DNA of 64,000 bases, from NCBI GenBank assembly GCA_008364785.1, contig VTTJ01000002.1, positions 124,001 to 188,000 on the forward strand, in the 5' to 3' direction. The notes below the pieces were generated by a model, which had not been told where the DNA came from, did no database searches, and was given only the letters and a program-made list of their open reading frames with translations. The number at the start of each line of letters is the position of its first letter. The stretch's first letter is position 1. Positions 1 through 10,032 of the stretch are shown piece by piece. The translations under genes were made by a program, and so were the position numbers. The DNA is from Bacillus sp. BGMRC 2118. GTDB taxonomy: Bacteria > Bacillota > Bacilli > Bacillales > SA4.

Positions 1-558
1 AATGAATTAGAAGATATGAAAGTTCAGATTGAAGCAATTAAACTATCACACCAAGAGTTCATTAACATGCTACAAGCACTTCGAAAAGATGAAACTCATG
101 TCAAAGATCAATTAGATGTGATGAGAAGAATGATGATTGAAGCGAAACAGCTTGTTCGTAAAAGTAATGTACCAGGATTACCAGAAAGCTACTTAGTTGA
201 AATACAATCATGCAATGAACAAATTGGCGAGATTGCAGATAAGCTTAATGAAAAACCACTACACGTACCAGTACTGTCTCAGATGCTGGAAAAAGCAATG
301 AAAGATGTAGAGAGACTAACCATTAACACAGAAAATATCGTTGAACAAGCCTATCTTGCAGAGCAAGTCATTCAGTATGGTAACCGCTATCGTGGTCGTT
401 ACCTGCAATTATCTGAAAAGCTCTTATCAGCTGAAATTGCATTTCGTAATTTTGAATACTCACGTGCACTTGAGGAAGCAGCAACGGCTCTTGAAAAAAT
501 TGAGCCAGGTGCACTAAAACGAATACAACAATTATTAGAAGAAGACGAATTAGAATAA
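1..558 (+). CDS. ezrA: Septation ring formation regulator EzrA, C-terminal part
   Basis: The reading frame is open from the first base of the window, so the 5' end lies outside it. The visible 185 residues are charged and almost entirely helical, with heptad-like spacing, as in the spectrin-like coiled-coil repeats of EzrA. Known family role: a membrane-anchored cytoplasmic protein that binds FtsZ, prevents extra Z-rings and helps coordinate division and wall synthesis. The identification rests on the coiled-coil character plus the position just upstream of nifZ-thiI, which is the Bacillus order. The N-terminal membrane anchor is outside the window. A short hairpin with a T-rich tail follows the stop. 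Confidence 0.82.
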   Translation, partial: NELEDMKVQIEAIKLSHQEFINMLQALRKDETHVKDQLDVMRRMMIEAKQLVRKSNVPGLPESYLVEIQSCNEQIGEIADKLNEKPLHVPVLSQMLEKAMKDVERLTINTENIVEQAYLAEQVIQYGNRYRGRYLQLSEKLLSAEIAFRNFEYSRALEEAATALEKIEPGALKRIQQLLEEDELE

Positions 559-583
559 GCACCCTTTGGGTGTTTATTTTTTC
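559..583 (+). terminator. Intrinsic terminator after ezrA
   Basis: GCACCC, a TTT loop and GGGTGT form a six-base-pair stem directly after the ezrA stop codon, followed by a T-rich run. The stem is short and ends in a G-T pair, so the terminator may be weak. From here to nifZ there is no convincing coding region. Confidence 0.55.
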
Positions 584-809
584 GTTGTTCGGAAATTATA
601 ACCTTTTCTTTTGAAAGGTTTGTTAGTCCACTTAGGAACAATAGTTTCTGATAGTAGAAACTGCTCTATTTCTTCTTCCAGGTCCATTTTGTACTGTATG
701 AGGTTAATATATCAGCTCATCCCCTTTGTCCTTATTCGTGCATTCTTTTGTATTACCCACTGATATGTTAACATAAGAAATTGCAAGGCTTTTATAGGAG
801 GTTTATCTC

Positions 810-1952
810 ATGATTTATTTAGATAATAGCGCAACAACAAGACCTTTTCCTGAAGTGATTGAATCGTTTACGAAAGTAGCGAGTCAATATTTTGGGAATC
901 CATCCTCCATTCATGCACTTGGAAGTGATGCGGAACGTTTAATTATGAAAGCAAGGGAGAATATAGCCACATTACTTTCTGTTCACCCAAATGAAATCAT
1001 TTTTACTTCTGGTGGGACTGAAGGAAATAATATTGCAGTAAAAGGGACTGCCCTTAAATATAGAAATAGAGGGAAGCACATCATCACCACTTCAATTGAG
1101 CATGCCTCTATTCATGAAGGATTTAAGCAATTAGAAGCAAACGGATATGATATTACATATTTACCTGTTAATGAAGATGGACATATTACAGTTGAACAAG
1201 TTAGTGAGGTAATCCGAAAAGATACGATCCTTGTGTCAGTTATTCATGTGAACAATGAAGTTGGCAGTATTCAACCTGTGATGGAAATCGGCAGCATGCT
1301 TAAAAGCCACCCACGAGTTCTATACCATGTTGACTATGTACAGGGAATAGGAAAAGTACCGTTATCCATCTATGATGCTAATATTGATATACTTACAGCA
1401 TCCGGTCATAAGTTTCATGGCATAAAAGGCACAGGATTTTTGTATGTTCGAAATGGTCTCATCTTAGAGCCTTTATTTACAGGAGGCTCACAGGAAAGTC
1501 AGTTACGAGCAGGAACTGAAAATGTACCGGGTATTGTAGCCATGGCAAGAGCTTTACGAATGACATTAGAAAACGCAGATCAAAAAATTGCAGAATTAGA
1601 GAAATTGAAAAATCAATTAATGAATAATTTGAGTCAAATGCCTGAAGTGGTTATGAATACACCAAAGTATTCATCTGCTCCACATATTGTGAACTTTTCA
1701 GTACCCGGCGTAAAACCAGAGGCTCTTGTCCATGCTTTAGAGGAATATGAGATTTATGTTTCTACAAAATCAGCTTGTTCATCTAGGGACGCTTCAGCCA
1801 GCAGAATATTAATTGAAATGAAAAAAGATGAAATGGTTACAAAAAGTGCAATACGAGTCAGTATGTCTACACTTACAACAAAAGAGGAAATTGATACATT
1901 TTCCCAGGCACTAACAGAAATTATAACGAAAAAAATTGTAATTAAGAGGTAG
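810..1952 (+). CDS. nifZ: Cysteine desulfurase, NifS/IscS family (NifZ)
   Basis: A PLP enzyme that takes sulfur from cysteine as a persulfide and, by its position next to thiI, supplies ThiI for 4-thiouridine formation in tRNA. The 380-residue protein begins [10 protein letters not shown]. It has the PLP-binding lysine in SGHKFHG (K201) and a catalytic cysteine in the mobile loop SACSSRDAS (about C323). An AGGAGG site lies about nine bases before the ATG. The stop is five bases from the thiI start, so the two are translated from one message. In B. subtilis the NifZ-ThiI pair is known to be functional without a ThiI rhodanese domain, which matches the ThiI here. Confidence 0.92.
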   Translation: MIYLDNSATTRPFPEVIESFTKVASQYFGNPSSIHALGSDAERLIMKARENIATLLSVHPNEIIFTSGGTEGNNIAVKGTALKYRNRGKHIITTSIEHASIHEGFKQLEANGYDITYLPVNEDGHITVEQVSEVIRKDTILVSVIHVNNEVGSIQPVMEIGSMLKSHPRVLYHVDYVQGIGKVPLSIYDANIDILTASGHKFHGIKGTGFLYVRNGLILEPLFTGGSQESQLRAGTENVPGIVAMARALRMTLENADQKIAELEKLKNQLMNNLSQMPEVVMNTPKYSSAPHIVNFSVPGVKPEALVHALEEYEIYVSTKSACSSRDASASRILIEMKKDEMVTKSAIRVSMSTLTTKEEIDTFSQALTEIITKKIVIKR

Positions 1953-1957
1953 AGAAT

Positions 1958-3166
1958 ATGCAGTATGATCAAATATTAATCCGATATGGTGAAATTACGA
2001 CAAAGGGAAGAAACCGTAACAGGTTTATAGATGCCTTAAAAGAGAACATACAAATTAAACTGAAGAGATTCTCGAAATTAACATATGAGAAAACGAGAGA
2101 TCGAATGTTCATCACATTGAATGGTGAACCCCATAAGGAAATTATGGATGAGCTTGAAACGGTGTTTGGTATTCATTCCTATAGCCTGGCTCTCAAGACA
2201 GAAACGAACTTAGAAGCTATGAAAGCAGGTGCCCTTTTCGCATTTAACGAGGCTAGAGAAGGCGTGAAGACCTTTAAGGTAGCTGTAAAACGATCTTACA
2301 AACAGTTCCCGTTAGATACACATCAGCTAAATCACGAGATTGGAGCTTATGTTTTATCAAACACTGAAGGAATCACTGTAGATGTTCGAAATCCAGATGT
2401 TGAAGTTCGTGTAGAGGTTCGTGAACATGCGACATATATCTCTTGCTATACCCGTATGGGAGCTGGAGGAATGCCTGTTGGATCTAGTGGAAAGGTATTA
2501 TTACTTTTATCAGGGGGAATTGATAGTCCTGTTGCTGGATATTTGACGATGAAAAGAGGAGTGGCCATTGATGCCATTCACTTTGAAAGTCCTCCATACA
2601 CGAATGAGCGGGCAAAACAGAAGGTAATTGATTTAGCAGGTAAGCTTGCTCTTCACTGCAAGAAGATCAATATTCATATGGTGCCATTCACTGAAATTCA
2701 AACAACGATTCATAAAGAAATACCAAGTAATTATTCAATGACAATTATGAGAAGAATGATGCTCCGAATTGCTGAACAAATTGCGGAGCGTAATGAAATT
2801 TTAGCTTTAGCAACCGGTGAAAGTCTTGGTCAAGTGGCAAGTCAGACTCTATACAGTATGAATACCATTAACGAGGTTACAAATATGCCAATTATTCGTC
2901 CTGTCATTACAATGGATAAGTTGGAAATCATTGAGATAGCTCATAAAATTGATACGTATGAAATTTCAATTAGACCTTTTGAAGATTGTTGTACAATCTT
3001 TACACCATCATCTCCGGCGACACGACCACGAAGAGAGAAGGCCAATCGATTTGAAGAGGCTTATGATTTTACAAAGCTCATTGAAGAGGCTGTAAGAAAT
3101 ACTCAAGTTGTACAAGTTCGAGCTGATCACAATCCAATGAAAGAAACGTTTGATGATTTATTTTAG
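1958..3166 (+). CDS. thiI: tRNA 4-thiouridine synthase ThiI
   Basis: Adenylates uridine 8 of tRNA with ATP and replaces the oxygen by sulfur from the neighbouring desulfurase. The 402-residue product has an N-terminal ferredoxin-like and THUMP region (about residues 1-165) and an adenylation domain with the PP-loop SGGIDS at 185-190. It lacks the C-terminal rhodanese extension of the E. coli enzyme, the usual Bacillus form. Cysteines in FEDCCTIF lie near residue 345. It is the second gene of the nifZ-thiI operon. Whether it also serves thiazole synthesis, as in enterobacteria, cannot be read from the sequence. Confidence 0.94.
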   Translation: MQYDQILIRYGEITTKGRNRNRFIDALKENIQIKLKRFSKLTYEKTRDRMFITLNGEPHKEIMDELETVFGIHSYSLALKTETNLEAMKAGALFAFNEAREGVKTFKVAVKRSYKQFPLDTHQLNHEIGAYVLSNTEGITVDVRNPDVEVRVEVREHATYISCYTRMGAGGMPVGSSGKVLLLLSGGIDSPVAGYLTMKRGVAIDAIHFESPPYTNERAKQKVIDLAGKLALHCKKINIHMVPFTEIQTTIHKEIPSNYSMTIMRRMMLRIAEQIAERNEILALATGESLGQVASQTLYSMNTINEVTNMPIIRPVITMDKLEIIEIAHKIDTYEISIRPFEDCCTIFTPSSPATRPRREKANRFEEAYDFTKLIEEAVRNTQVVQVRADHNPMKETFDDLF

Positions 3167-3251
3167 AAAGGTGTTTTCGCATTAACAAAGTTTTTGAGAA
3201 GGACATTACCAATAGAAAAATTACTTACTAACAATTACCAATCGTATATTT

Positions 3252-3281
3252 GCATGAAGCCATGTGTTTTAACACACTCTA
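3252..3281 (+). promoter_or_regulatory. Candidate sigma-G promoter of the SASP gene
   Basis: GCATG (3252-3256) and CACTCTA (3275-3281) are separated by 18 bases. This resembles the forespore sigma-G pattern GHATR-18-CATNHTA, with one mismatch in the -10 element. The implied leader is short, about 16 bases, but still contains AAGGAGGTGA. SASP genes are known to be sigma-G dependent; assignment of this site is inference. Confidence 0.42.
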
Positions 3282-3303
3282 TAATCACAAGGAGGTGATA
3301 CAC

Positions 3304-3516
3304 ATGGCAAACAACAACAGCAACAACAGCAATCAACTTCTAGTAGCTGGAGCTCAACAAGCTCTTGACCAAATGAAGTATGAAATCGCTAACGAATTTG
3401 GTGTAAACCTTGGTGCAGATACTACTTCACGTGCTAACGGATCTGTTGGTGGTGAAATCACTAAGCGTTTAGTTTCTATGGCTGAACAACAACTTGGTGG
3501 CGGATACCAACAATAA
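3304..3516 (+). CDS. sspA: Small acid-soluble spore protein, alpha/beta type
   Basis: A 70-residue protein of the alpha/beta SASP family, which coats and protects DNA in the dormant spore and feeds amino acids to the germinating cell. Diagnostic segments are [15 protein letters not shown] and [12 protein letters not shown]; the germination protease GPR cleaves in the EFGV-type site. The Asn-rich start ([10 protein letters not shown]) is also typical. The ATG at 3304 is chosen because AAGGAGGTGATACAC lies just before it; an upstream in-frame ATG at 3250 has no ribosome site. The gene is monocistronic, with its own terminator, in the Bacillus sspA position between thiI and ytcI. Confidence 0.95.
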   Translation: MANNNSNNSNQLLVAGAQQALDQMKYEIANEFGVNLGADTTSRANGSVGGEITKRLVSMAEQQLGGGYQQ

Positions 3517-3540
3517 TCACAACTTTATAACATGGCTACA

Positions 3541-3568
3541 GGGGCGGGGTTACTCCCGCCCTTTTTTA
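3541..3568 (+). terminator. Intrinsic terminator after sspA
   Basis: GGGCGGG and CCCGCCC form a seven-base-pair GC stem with a GTTACT loop, followed directly by six T residues. This is one of the clearest terminators in the window. Confidence 0.9.
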
Positions 3569-3709
3569 TTGTGTATGGCTGTTTTCGTTTAAATTGTTAT
3601 ATTGTGTACGTTTTAAAAAAAGAGCTTTGCATATAAATGTATTACGGAAGATTCTGTAAGCTCAAAACCCATAAATTCCCTACTTTTTATTCATAATTTT
3701 CATATTATT

Positions 3710-3718
3710 TGGTATAAT
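3710..3718 (+). promoter_or_regulatory. Extended -10 promoter element for ytcI
   Basis: TGGTATAAT is an extended -10 box (TGnTATAAT) 31 bases before the chosen start of the acyl-CoA synthetase. The -35 region is AT-rich with no clear TTGACA, as expected when an extended -10 is used. Confidence 0.5.
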
Positions 3719-3748
3719 GATGTGAATGTAATAGAAGGAGGTAATTTC

Positions 3749-5332
3749 ATGGACAAGACTACATTGTTAGCACCATTACAGTACAACATCGTACAAGAGG
3801 TTGAGAAATTTGCAAGTGATTATGCAAAGGTAGCACTTAAATGGGAAGATGAACAAGGCTGTATGAAAGAAATTACATATCTTCAATTGATGAAACGAGT
3901 AAACCAAATTGGAAACGCTTTTTTAGCTAACGGACTTGAGAAAGGGGACAAAATTCTCGTGATCATGCCGAGATTAATTGAAGCCTATCAAGTGTATTTG
4001 GCTGCTTTAAAGACAGGTCTTATTGTGATTCCAAGTTCTGAAATGTTAAGAAGAAAAGATATAGAATATAGAATGAGTCATGGTGAAGTAAAAGCAGTTG
4101 TCTGTTATCACTCATACATTCGTTCGTTTGAAGGAATTGATTTACATAATGTCACGTTGTTTTCCGTTGGAGAACAAGTGGAAGGATGGCTCTCACTTGA
4201 AAAGAAAGCTGATTCATCCAGTGACAAGCTAGAAATGTCTAATACTAAAAATTCAGATATGGCCTTTTTATCGTATACTTCAGGTACAACAGGAAATCCA
4301 AAAGGAGTTGTTCATACCCACGGATGGGGCTATGCTCATCTTCGAACATCTGCATCTAGCTGGCTTGATATTCGTGAAGATGATACAGTATGGGCGACTG
4401 CGGGTCCGGGCTGGCAGAAGTGGATTTGGAGTCCGTTTTTGGCAACATTAGGCTCTGGTGCGACTGGATTTGTCTATTTCGGTAAGTTTGAGCCAGAAAA
4501 GTATTTGTCACTCTTACAAAAACATAAGGTGAATGTGTTGTGCTGTACGCCAACAGAATACAGACTGATGGCAAAAGTAGAAACCATTGGTTTGTATCAA
4601 CTACCTCATTTACATAGTGCTGTATCTGCAGGAGAACCGTTAAACAGAGAAGTCATTGATACATTCAAGAAGCATTTTAATATTGCAGTTAGGGATGGTT
4701 ACGGACAAACAGAAAATACACTGTTAGTAGGTGTATTAAAGGGAATGGAAATGAGACCCGGTTCAATGGGGAAGCCGACGCCTGGTAACAGAGTAGACAT
4801 TATTGATGAAGATGGAATCCCTGTGAAACCAGGTGAAACCGGCGATATAGCCGTTCATATTGAGACTCCTGCCTTATTCAAAGAGTATTATAAAGATCCT
4901 GAAAGGACGGCAAAGCAATTTAGAGGGGATTATTATGTTACAGGTGATAAAGCACGGTTAGATGAAGATGGTTACTTCTGGTTTGAAGGTAGAGGGGACG
5001 ACATTATCATTAGTTCTGGCTATACAATAGGACCTTTCGAAGTAGAAGACGCATTGGTCAAACATCCTTTCGTTAAGGAATGTGCTGTTGTTGCAAGTCC
5101 AGATGAAATAAGGGGAAGTATTGTAAAAGCGTATGTTGTACTAAAAGACAATGTGGATACAAAGGATCAAACCTTAATTCCAACATTACAAGATCATGTA
5201 AAACAACTAACAGCTCCATATAAATATCCTAGAAAAATTGAATTTGTCACAGACTTACCAAAGACGACGTCAGGGAAAATTAGAAGAATTGAATTACGTC
5301 AATTAGAACAAACGCAACGTGCAAGCATATAA
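3749..5332 (+). CDS. ytcI: AMP-forming acyl-CoA synthetase (YtcI/MbcS-like)
   Basis: Activates a carboxylic acid to acyl-AMP and then acyl-CoA. Family relatives at this locus prefer short or branched medium-chain acids, but the substrate cannot be read from sequence. The AMP-binding signature SYTSGTTGNPKGVVH lies near residue 180, YGQTEN around 325 and the C-terminal lysine segment TTSGKIRR around 515. The start at 3749 sits eight bases after AAGGAGG; an upstream in-frame GTG at 3722 precedes that site and is unlikely. An extended -10 element (TGGTATAAT) lies at 3710-3718. The 527-residue length is normal for the family. It lies between sspA and the accessory region, as in B. subtilis. Confidence 0.85.
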   Translation: MDKTTLLAPLQYNIVQEVEKFASDYAKVALKWEDEQGCMKEITYLQLMKRVNQIGNAFLANGLEKGDKILVIMPRLIEAYQVYLAALKTGLIVIPSSEMLRRKDIEYRMSHGEVKAVVCYHSYIRSFEGIDLHNVTLFSVGEQVEGWLSLEKKADSSSDKLEMSNTKNSDMAFLSYTSGTTGNPKGVVHTHGWGYAHLRTSASSWLDIREDDTVWATAGPGWQKWIWSPFLATLGSGATGFVYFGKFEPEKYLSLLQKHKVNVLCCTPTEYRLMAKVETIGLYQLPHLHSAVSAGEPLNREVIDTFKKHFNIAVRDGYGQTENTLLVGVLKGMEMRPGSMGKPTPGNRVDIIDEDGIPVKPGETGDIAVHIETPALFKEYYKDPERTAKQFRGDYYVTGDKARLDEDGYFWFEGRGDDIIISSGYTIGPFEVEDALVKHPFVKECAVVASPDEIRGSIVKAYVVLKDNVDTKDQTLIPTLQDHVKQLTAPYKYPRKIEFVTDLPKTTSGKIRRIELRQLEQTQRASI

Positions 5333-5439
5333 GAAGTGGTAGCCTAAGGGCTACTCTTTCTTATGTATAGGCATTTGTCATAATCAATTTTACAGTGTGG
5401 CATCTCAATTATATATAAAGTGAGAGGTAGAAGTTACAA

Positions 5440-5918
5440 ATGAAAATAAGCGACATAAAGCATTTGAATAAACAGATTGTTACCAGTTTCTTTGAAACAC
5501 AATGGGGCAGTACGAAAATGGTCATTTCAAGTGGAGTTTACGATTGCGATACACTTGACGGTTTTGCAGTTTTGGATGATAAGGATCAAATCATTGGAAT
5601 GATCACATATATTGATGAGCAAAACGAACGTGAAATTATTTCACTCGATAGTACAATCGAAAATAATGGAATAGGAACCATGCTTATGCAAATGCTAGAA
5701 GATCATTGTAATCTAGCCAAATAAATAAAGTTAGACTGGTTACAACTAATGATAATTTACATGCATTACGCTTCTATCAAAGAAGAGGGTATGTGCTTGA
5801 AGGATTGTTTCCGAATGCAGTGGAAAGGGCGAGGCAAATTAAGCCTAGTATTCCCTTTGTTGCTGACAATGGAATACCAATTCGCGATGAGCTACTGCTA
5901 TGTAAAGTGATCAAGTGA
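5440..5918 (+). pseudogene. GNAT acetyltransferase gene interrupted by a -1 frameshift
   Basis: The first frame (5440-5724) encodes the N-terminal half of a GNAT fold, including an acetyl-CoA-loop-like segment (NNGIGTMLMQMLED), and stops at a TAA just after that loop. The second half continues in another frame: from about 5715 to 5918 one can read a segment with VRLVTTNDN and HALRFYQRRGY, the usual GNAT beta-5 and alpha-4 motifs. Joined, the two halves give about 159 residues, a normal family length. A single missing base near the A/T-rich run at 5719-5729 explains the break. This may be a true pseudogene, a sequencing error, or (less likely) a recoding site. Substrate unknown. Confidence 0.8.
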
Positions 5919-6007
5919 ATACTCTTTTAACTATTGTCTAAGTTGATGTATAATAATATCTGTGTTTATAACTAGAATGTTTTAATAATGAAAGTGAGTG
6001 TTAAAAA

Positions 6008-6727
6008 ATGGGCCGTAAATGGAACAATATTAAAGAGAAGAAAGCAGCGAAAGATAAGAATACGAGTCGTATTTATGCGAAATTCGGACGTGTAATATAT
6101 GTTGCAGCAAAACAGGGTGAGCCCGATCCGGAACTAAACCAAAACTTAAAATTTGTCCTTGAACGTGCGAAGACTTACAATGTTCCAAGAAACATTATCG
6201 ACCGTGCCATCGAAAAGGCAAAAGGTAATACGGAAGAAAACTTTGATGAACTTCGTTACGAAGGATTTGGACCAAATGGGTCAATGGTCATCGTTGATGC
6301 GTTAACAAATAACGTAAATCGTACTGCAGCTGAAGTACGTGCAGCATTTAATAAAAACGGTGGAAACATGGGTGTGAGTGGTTCGGTTGCCTATATGTTT
6401 GATGCTACTGCTGTAATTGGGGTACAAGGTAAGACAGCAGATGAAACACTTGAATTACTTATGGATGCTGATGTTGATGTGAGAGATATTTTAGAAGAAG
6501 AAGATTCTGTCATTGTTTACGCAGAGCCAGATCAATTTCATGCAGTACAAGAAGCATTTAAAACTGCAGGAGTCACCGAATTTACTGTTGCAGAATTAAC
6601 GATGCTCGCACAAAATGATGTGACGTTACCAGAAGATGCACAAGTGAAATTCGAAAAACTATTAGATACGTTAGAAGACTTAGAAGACGTTCAACAGGTT
6701 TACCATAACGTGGACCTTGGTGAATAA
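6008..6727 (+). CDS. yeeI: YebC/PmpR (TACO1) family protein, YeeI type
   Basis: A 239-residue member of the YebC/TACO1 family. Members have been described as DNA-binding regulators and, more recently, as ribosome-associated factors that relieve stalling; which role applies here is unknown. The start [28 protein letters not shown] is typical of the YeeI branch rather than the MAGHSKW branch. The central [22 protein letters not shown] and the GGNMG loop are conserved family features. It is a single gene with its own terminator. The location differs from yeeI in B. subtilis, so the symbol denotes similarity, not synteny. Confidence 0.88.
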   Translation: MGRKWNNIKEKKAAKDKNTSRIYAKFGRVIYVAAKQGEPDPELNQNLKFVLERAKTYNVPRNIIDRAIEKAKGNTEENFDELRYEGFGPNGSMVIVDALTNNVNRTAAEVRAAFNKNGGNMGVSGSVAYMFDATAVIGVQGKTADETLELLMDADVDVRDILEEEDSVIVYAEPDQFHAVQEAFKTAGVTEFTVAELTMLAQNDVTLPEDAQVKFEKLLDTLEDLEDVQQVYHNVDLGE

Positions 6728-6743
6728 TCATACTAACTACGAG

Positions 6744-6782
6744 AAGCAGACCTTAATGAATAGATAGGTCTGCTTATTTTTA
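6744..6782 (+). terminator. Intrinsic terminator after the YebC-family gene
   Basis: AAGCAGACCT pairs perfectly with AGGTCTGCTT across a 12-base loop and is followed by ATTTTTATT. Confidence 0.85.
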
Positions 6783-6801
6783 TTATGGGGAGGTCAAAAG
6801 C

Positions 6802-7428
6802 TTGAATAAAAACCTTGTGCTGTTTGATATTATCTTTTATGTAGCATTGCCACTGATTATTTGGAATATGGGAAGAGAGATTATTGGTGACTACTATGCA
6901 ATGTTACTCTCCTCTGTTCCAGGAATTATTTATACACTGATTCGTTTTATGAAAACAAAGAAGTGGAATGTCACTGGAATATTTATTGTATCAACCTTAA
7001 CAGTTGGGGTATTGGTGGACGTATTATCCGGGAATGCGTTACAGCTATTGTGGAACAATGTGTATTATTCTTTTGTTATGAGTGTCTTTTTTATAGTTAC
7101 CATTTTAATACGAAAGCCAATGGCACTCCTATTTGCCTTAGATGTAGTAGAAATGCAAGGATATAATCGTGAGGAAACGAGAGTATTATTCTGTAATCCG
7201 AAAATATATAAAGTATACATACTCATAACGATTGCTATGGGGCTTAGAGGCTTGATCATTGGGGTGATCAACAGCCAGTTAATTATGAAATACGGAGTGG
7301 ACGCATTTGACCAGGGAATTATCTTTAAACAAGTCGTTGGGTGGGTAATGACAGGAATTACATTCTTTGGATATTTGTATGTGATGAAACTGAGTACAAA
7401 CCTTACGGATAAGAAAATAAGTGCATAG
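6802..7428 (+). CDS. VC0807-like integral membrane protein
   Basis: A 208-residue protein starting with TTG after a GGGGAGG site. It has about six hydrophobic segments: roughly residues 5-22, 30-48, 60-76, 88-108, 138-158 and 178-198. The arrangement with KPMALLFALDVVEMQGY after the fourth segment resembles the VC0807 family of unknown function (membership recalled, not searched). There is no signal peptide beyond the first helix and no recognisable catalytic motif. It stands alone between terminators, so the neighbourhood gives no functional hint. Confidence 0.6.
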   Translation: MNKNLVLFDIIFYVALPLIIWNMGREIIGDYYAMLLSSVPGIIYTLIRFMKTKKWNVTGIFIVSTLTVGVLVDVLSGNALQLLWNNVYYSFVMSVFFIVTILIRKPMALLFALDVVEMQGYNREETRVLFCNPKIYKVYILITIAMGLRGLIIGVINSQLIMKYGVDAFDQGIIFKQVVGWVMTGITFFGYLYVMKLSTNLTDKKISA

Positions 7429-7432
7429 CTAT

Positions 7433-7466
7433 AAAAAGCCATGAGAACATTCATGGCTTTTATTTA
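7433..7466. terminator. Bidirectional terminator between convergent genes
   Basis: AAAAGCCATGA pairs with TCATGGCTTTT across a six-base loop. T-runs on both strands suit it to end both the upstream plus-strand gene and the minus-strand dehydrogenase gene. Confidence 0.85.
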
Positions 7467-7469
7467 TCT

Positions 7470-8384
7470 CTATGATGAAGTAACTTGACCGCCGTTTACA
7501 TGAATCGTTTGCCCCGTAACAAAGCGCGAATCATCTGAAGCTAAGTACACATAAGCAGGGGCGAGTTCAAATGGTTGTCCTTGACGATCCATAGGGTTTC
7601 CAGCCAACGGTACCTGGTCTGCTGAGAAACTGGAAGGAATTAATGGAGTCCATACCTTTCCTGGAGCAACCGCGTTTACACGAATCCCTTTTGTCACTAA
7701 ATTATTCGCCAGAGCCCTTGTGAAGCCAATATTCGCAGCCTTTGTTGCAGTATAATCAATAAGTTGTTTATTTCCATCATATGCGACAACGGAACCGGTA
7801 TTAATGATTGTACTTCCGGCTTTCATATGGTGAAGTGCTGCTCTGGTCGTATAGAAGTGAGAGTAAATATTCACTTTAAATGTATCATCAAATTGTTCGT
7901 CTGTAATATCTAATAAACTTAGTTGTTGAAATTGAATACCAACATGATTGACAAGAATGTCTAGTTTTCCAAACGTTTCAACAGTTCTTTCCACAATTTG
8001 TTTACAATGATTTTTATCACGTACATCTCCCGGTAATACTAAACATCGCTGACCGAGCTCTTCTATTCTATTTTTAGTTCGAGTCGCGTCCTCATGTTCG
8101 TCTAAGTATGAAATCGCCACATCCGCACCTTCTTTTGCAAATGCAATGGCTACGGCTGCCCCTATACCACTATCTCCACCTGTAATGAGGGCAACTCTTC
8201 CTATTAGTTTTTCACTGCCTTTATCATTCAGATTTTCAATAATTGGTCTAGGCACCATCAAGCTCTCAAGCCCTGGCTGTCTATATTGCCTTTGTTCAGG
8301 AACCGTAAGTGCAACATCCTCGAATTGGGTTATTTTACCGTAGTTCGGTTGCATAGGATAATTTTTTTCATTCTCATTAGACAT
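7470..8384 (-). CDS. SDR-family NAD(P)-dependent oxidoreductase (YhdF/YhxD-like)
   Basis: A short-chain dehydrogenase of 304 residues with the Rossmann glycine motif [12 protein letters not shown] (about 50-61), NHVG (about 130), a catalytic Ser in INTGS and the YTATK pair (Tyr-x3-Lys). The C-terminal VNGGQVTS end and the roughly 40-residue N-terminal extension match the 'general stress' SDR group of Bacillus (YhdF, YhxC, YhxD). The true substrate is unknown. The start at 8384 (MSNENEK) is chosen because AAAGAGGAGG lies seven bases upstream; an in-frame codon at 8432 lacks a ribosome site. Confidence 0.85.
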   Translation of the reverse strand: MSNENEKNYPMQPNYGKITQFEDVALTVPEQRQYRQPGLESLMVPRPIIENLNDKGSEKLIGRVALITGGDSGIGAAVAIAFAKEGADVAISYLDEHEDATRTKNRIEELGQRCLVLPGDVRDKNHCKQIVERTVETFGKLDILVNHVGIQFQQLSLLDITDEQFDDTFKVNIYSHFYTTRAALHHMKAGSTIINTGSVVAYDGNKQLIDYTATKAANIGFTRALANNLVTKGIRVNAVAPGKVWTPLIPSSFSADQVPLAGNPMDRQGQPFELAPAYVYLASDDSRFVTGQTIHVNGGQVTSS

Positions 8385-8510
8385 TGTTAGCCTCCTCTTT
8401 GTAAAAAGTGGGTCCGAATTAACATATGTCATGTAGGCGAAACGGTGTCTGTCTATTCACCTTTAGGTAAAGGGTGAATAAAGTAGTGATAAAAAGGAGG
8501 AATGGGTGAA

Positions 8511-8684
8511 ATGAAACAATATGAATTGAATAATGAAGTTAAGCTATTATTAATCAATCATTCTACTGAAAAAGTGAAGGTGGTATACACTGCAAACGGC
8601 CATGTCTTTGAAATGCCAAAAATCGGACCTAGACCACCTTATTATTTTAATCCTCGGTACGATCCCTATTTTCCGGTAATTTAG
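8511..8684 (+). CDS. Small uncharacterised protein (57 aa)
   Basis: Not recognised. The start at 8511 is preceded by AAAAAGGAGG with a ten-base spacer; an in-frame ATG at 8502 is too close to that site. The product has a charged N-terminal half (EVKLLLINHSTEKVKVVYTANG), which looks like a small beta structure, and a C-terminal tail rich in Pro and Tyr. It has no transmembrane segment or cysteine. It is divergent from the SDR gene, from which it is separated by about 125 bases. The strong ribosome site makes it a credible gene. Confidence 0.6.
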   Translation: MKQYELNNEVKLLLINHSTEKVKVVYTANGHVFEMPKIGPRPPYYFNPRYDPYFPVI

Positions 8685-8832
8685 AATCTATTGCAGTACT
8701 TTCGAAACCTAACATGTTAGAGAATGAAGTCTTCTTGTGAACGCATACTTTTCTTTTACCGGAAGCCATAAAAAAGTAGACTTCCGAAAAAGAAAGAAAT
8801 TAGACATTACAAATAAACGTATACTATGAATG

Positions 8833-8865
8833 GTGCTTTGCTCACAATGAAGCAAAGCACTTTTG
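8833..8865 (+). terminator. Intrinsic terminator between the small protein and threonine aldolase genes
   Basis: GTGCTTTGCT and AGCAAAGCAC form a perfect ten-base-pair stem with an eight-base loop followed by TTTT. It lies about 150 bases after the stop of the small gene. A second, weaker dyad (CGGAAG/CTTCCG) lies before it, at 8760-8787. Confidence 0.8.
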
Positions 8866-8931
8866 GTTACTATAGAGGAATTATGTTTCGTTTATCGAAT
8901 TAATAATAAGAATTGAAAGGAGTGTAATTTC

Positions 8932-10032
8932 TTGAGTAAAAAAACATTATCAGAGGCCTTTAAACATACAACTTACCAGTTAGCTGGGCATGGAAATCGA
9001 AATGTACATGTATTAAAAGAGGTATTTGAAAAAATAGATGGAGAAGTAGAAAGTGATATTTATGGTAATGGAAAAATAATTGAAGACTTCCAAGAGAAAA
9101 TGGCTTCATTTTTAGGGAAAGAGGAGGCTGTGTTTTTTCCAAGTGGAACGATGGCTCAGCAAATTGCCTTGCGCATTTGGTGTGACGAAAAGGATGTAAT
9201 GAAAGTAGCGTATCATCCGTTAAGTCATCTTGAAATACATGAGGAAGATGGATTAAGAAAGCTACATGGAATCACACCAATTCTTCTAGCTGAAAAGAAT
9301 CGTTTAATTGAGTTAAAAGACATACAGAATTTACAAGAGGATATTGCATGTTTATTGTTGGAGCTTCCACAACGTGAAATAGGTGGGCAGCTTCCGAGCT
9401 TTGAAACTCTTGTAGCAATCTCAACATATTGTCGTGAACAAAATATTAAGATTCATCTTGATGGAGCAAGGTTATATGAGATTCTTCCTTACTATGAAAA
9501 ATCAGCTGAAGAAATATGCTCTCTATTTGATAGTGTTTATATTTCTTTTTATAAAGGAATAGGTGGTATTGCAGGTGCAATTCTAGCAGGGACAAAAGAA
9601 TTTATAAAGGAATCAAAGGTATGGAAACGACGTCATGGAGGAGATTTAATTAGCTTATATCCTTATATAGCGAGTGCAGATTATTATTTTGATTTACGAA
9701 TACATAACATGAAGCGATATTATGAACATGCGAAGGAATTAGCAGAACAATATAATTCTATTGATTGTGTAACAACGAATCCAATTGTCCCTGTTTCTAA
9801 CATGTTTCATGTTCATATTGACCTTCCGAAAGAGGAGCTAGAGCCTCTGCTGGTCGAGTTATATGAAAATAGTGACATCGGTCTGACTGGTCATCTAAAA
9901 GAAGTTAATGATCATGCAAGTTATTTTGAAGTAAGTATCGGTGATAATTATCCACTCGTACCGAAGGAGCAGTTAAGAAAAGTATTTATAGAGCTTCATG
10001 AAAAATTACAGTCGATGAAAGGTGTGAAGTAA
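8932..10032 (+). CDS. Low-specificity L-threonine aldolase-like beta-eliminating lyase
   Basis: A PLP-dependent fold-type I enzyme that probably cleaves threonine or allo-threonine to glycine and acetaldehyde. The PLP lysine is K208 in SFYKGIGG and the pyridine-nitrogen aspartate is D177 in HLDGARL; FFPSGTMAQ supplies the phosphate-binding loop. The length (366) is typical. It starts with TTG after AAAGGAG. It overlaps the following esterase gene by one base (TAATG), so the two are translationally coupled. Substrate specificity within this superfamily cannot be settled by motif alone; phenylserine or other beta-hydroxy amino acids are possible. Confidence 0.78.
   Translation: MSKKTLSEAFKHTTYQLAGHGNRNVHVLKEVFEKIDGEVESDIYGNGKIIEDFQEKMASFLGKEEAVFFPSGTMAQQIALRIWCDEKDVMKVAYHPLSHLEIHEEDGLRKLHGITPILLAEKNRLIELKDIQNLQEDIACLLLELPQREIGGQLPSFETLVAISTYCREQNIKIHLDGARLYEILPYYEKSAEEICSLFDSVYISFYKGIGGIAGAILAGTKEFIKESKVWKRRHGGDLISLYPYIASADYYFDLRIHNMKRYYEHAKELAEQYNSIDCVTTNPIVPVSNMFHVHIDLPKEELEPLLVELYENSDIGLTGHLKEVNDHASYFEVSIGDNYPLVPKEQLRKVFIELHEKLQSMKGVK

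Noticed and set aside
3577..3632. Further copy of the 190-bp MITE-like family after sspA
   Set aside because: GGCTGTTTTCGTTTAAATTG resembles one end, but the following sequence could not be aligned with the intact copies convincingly.
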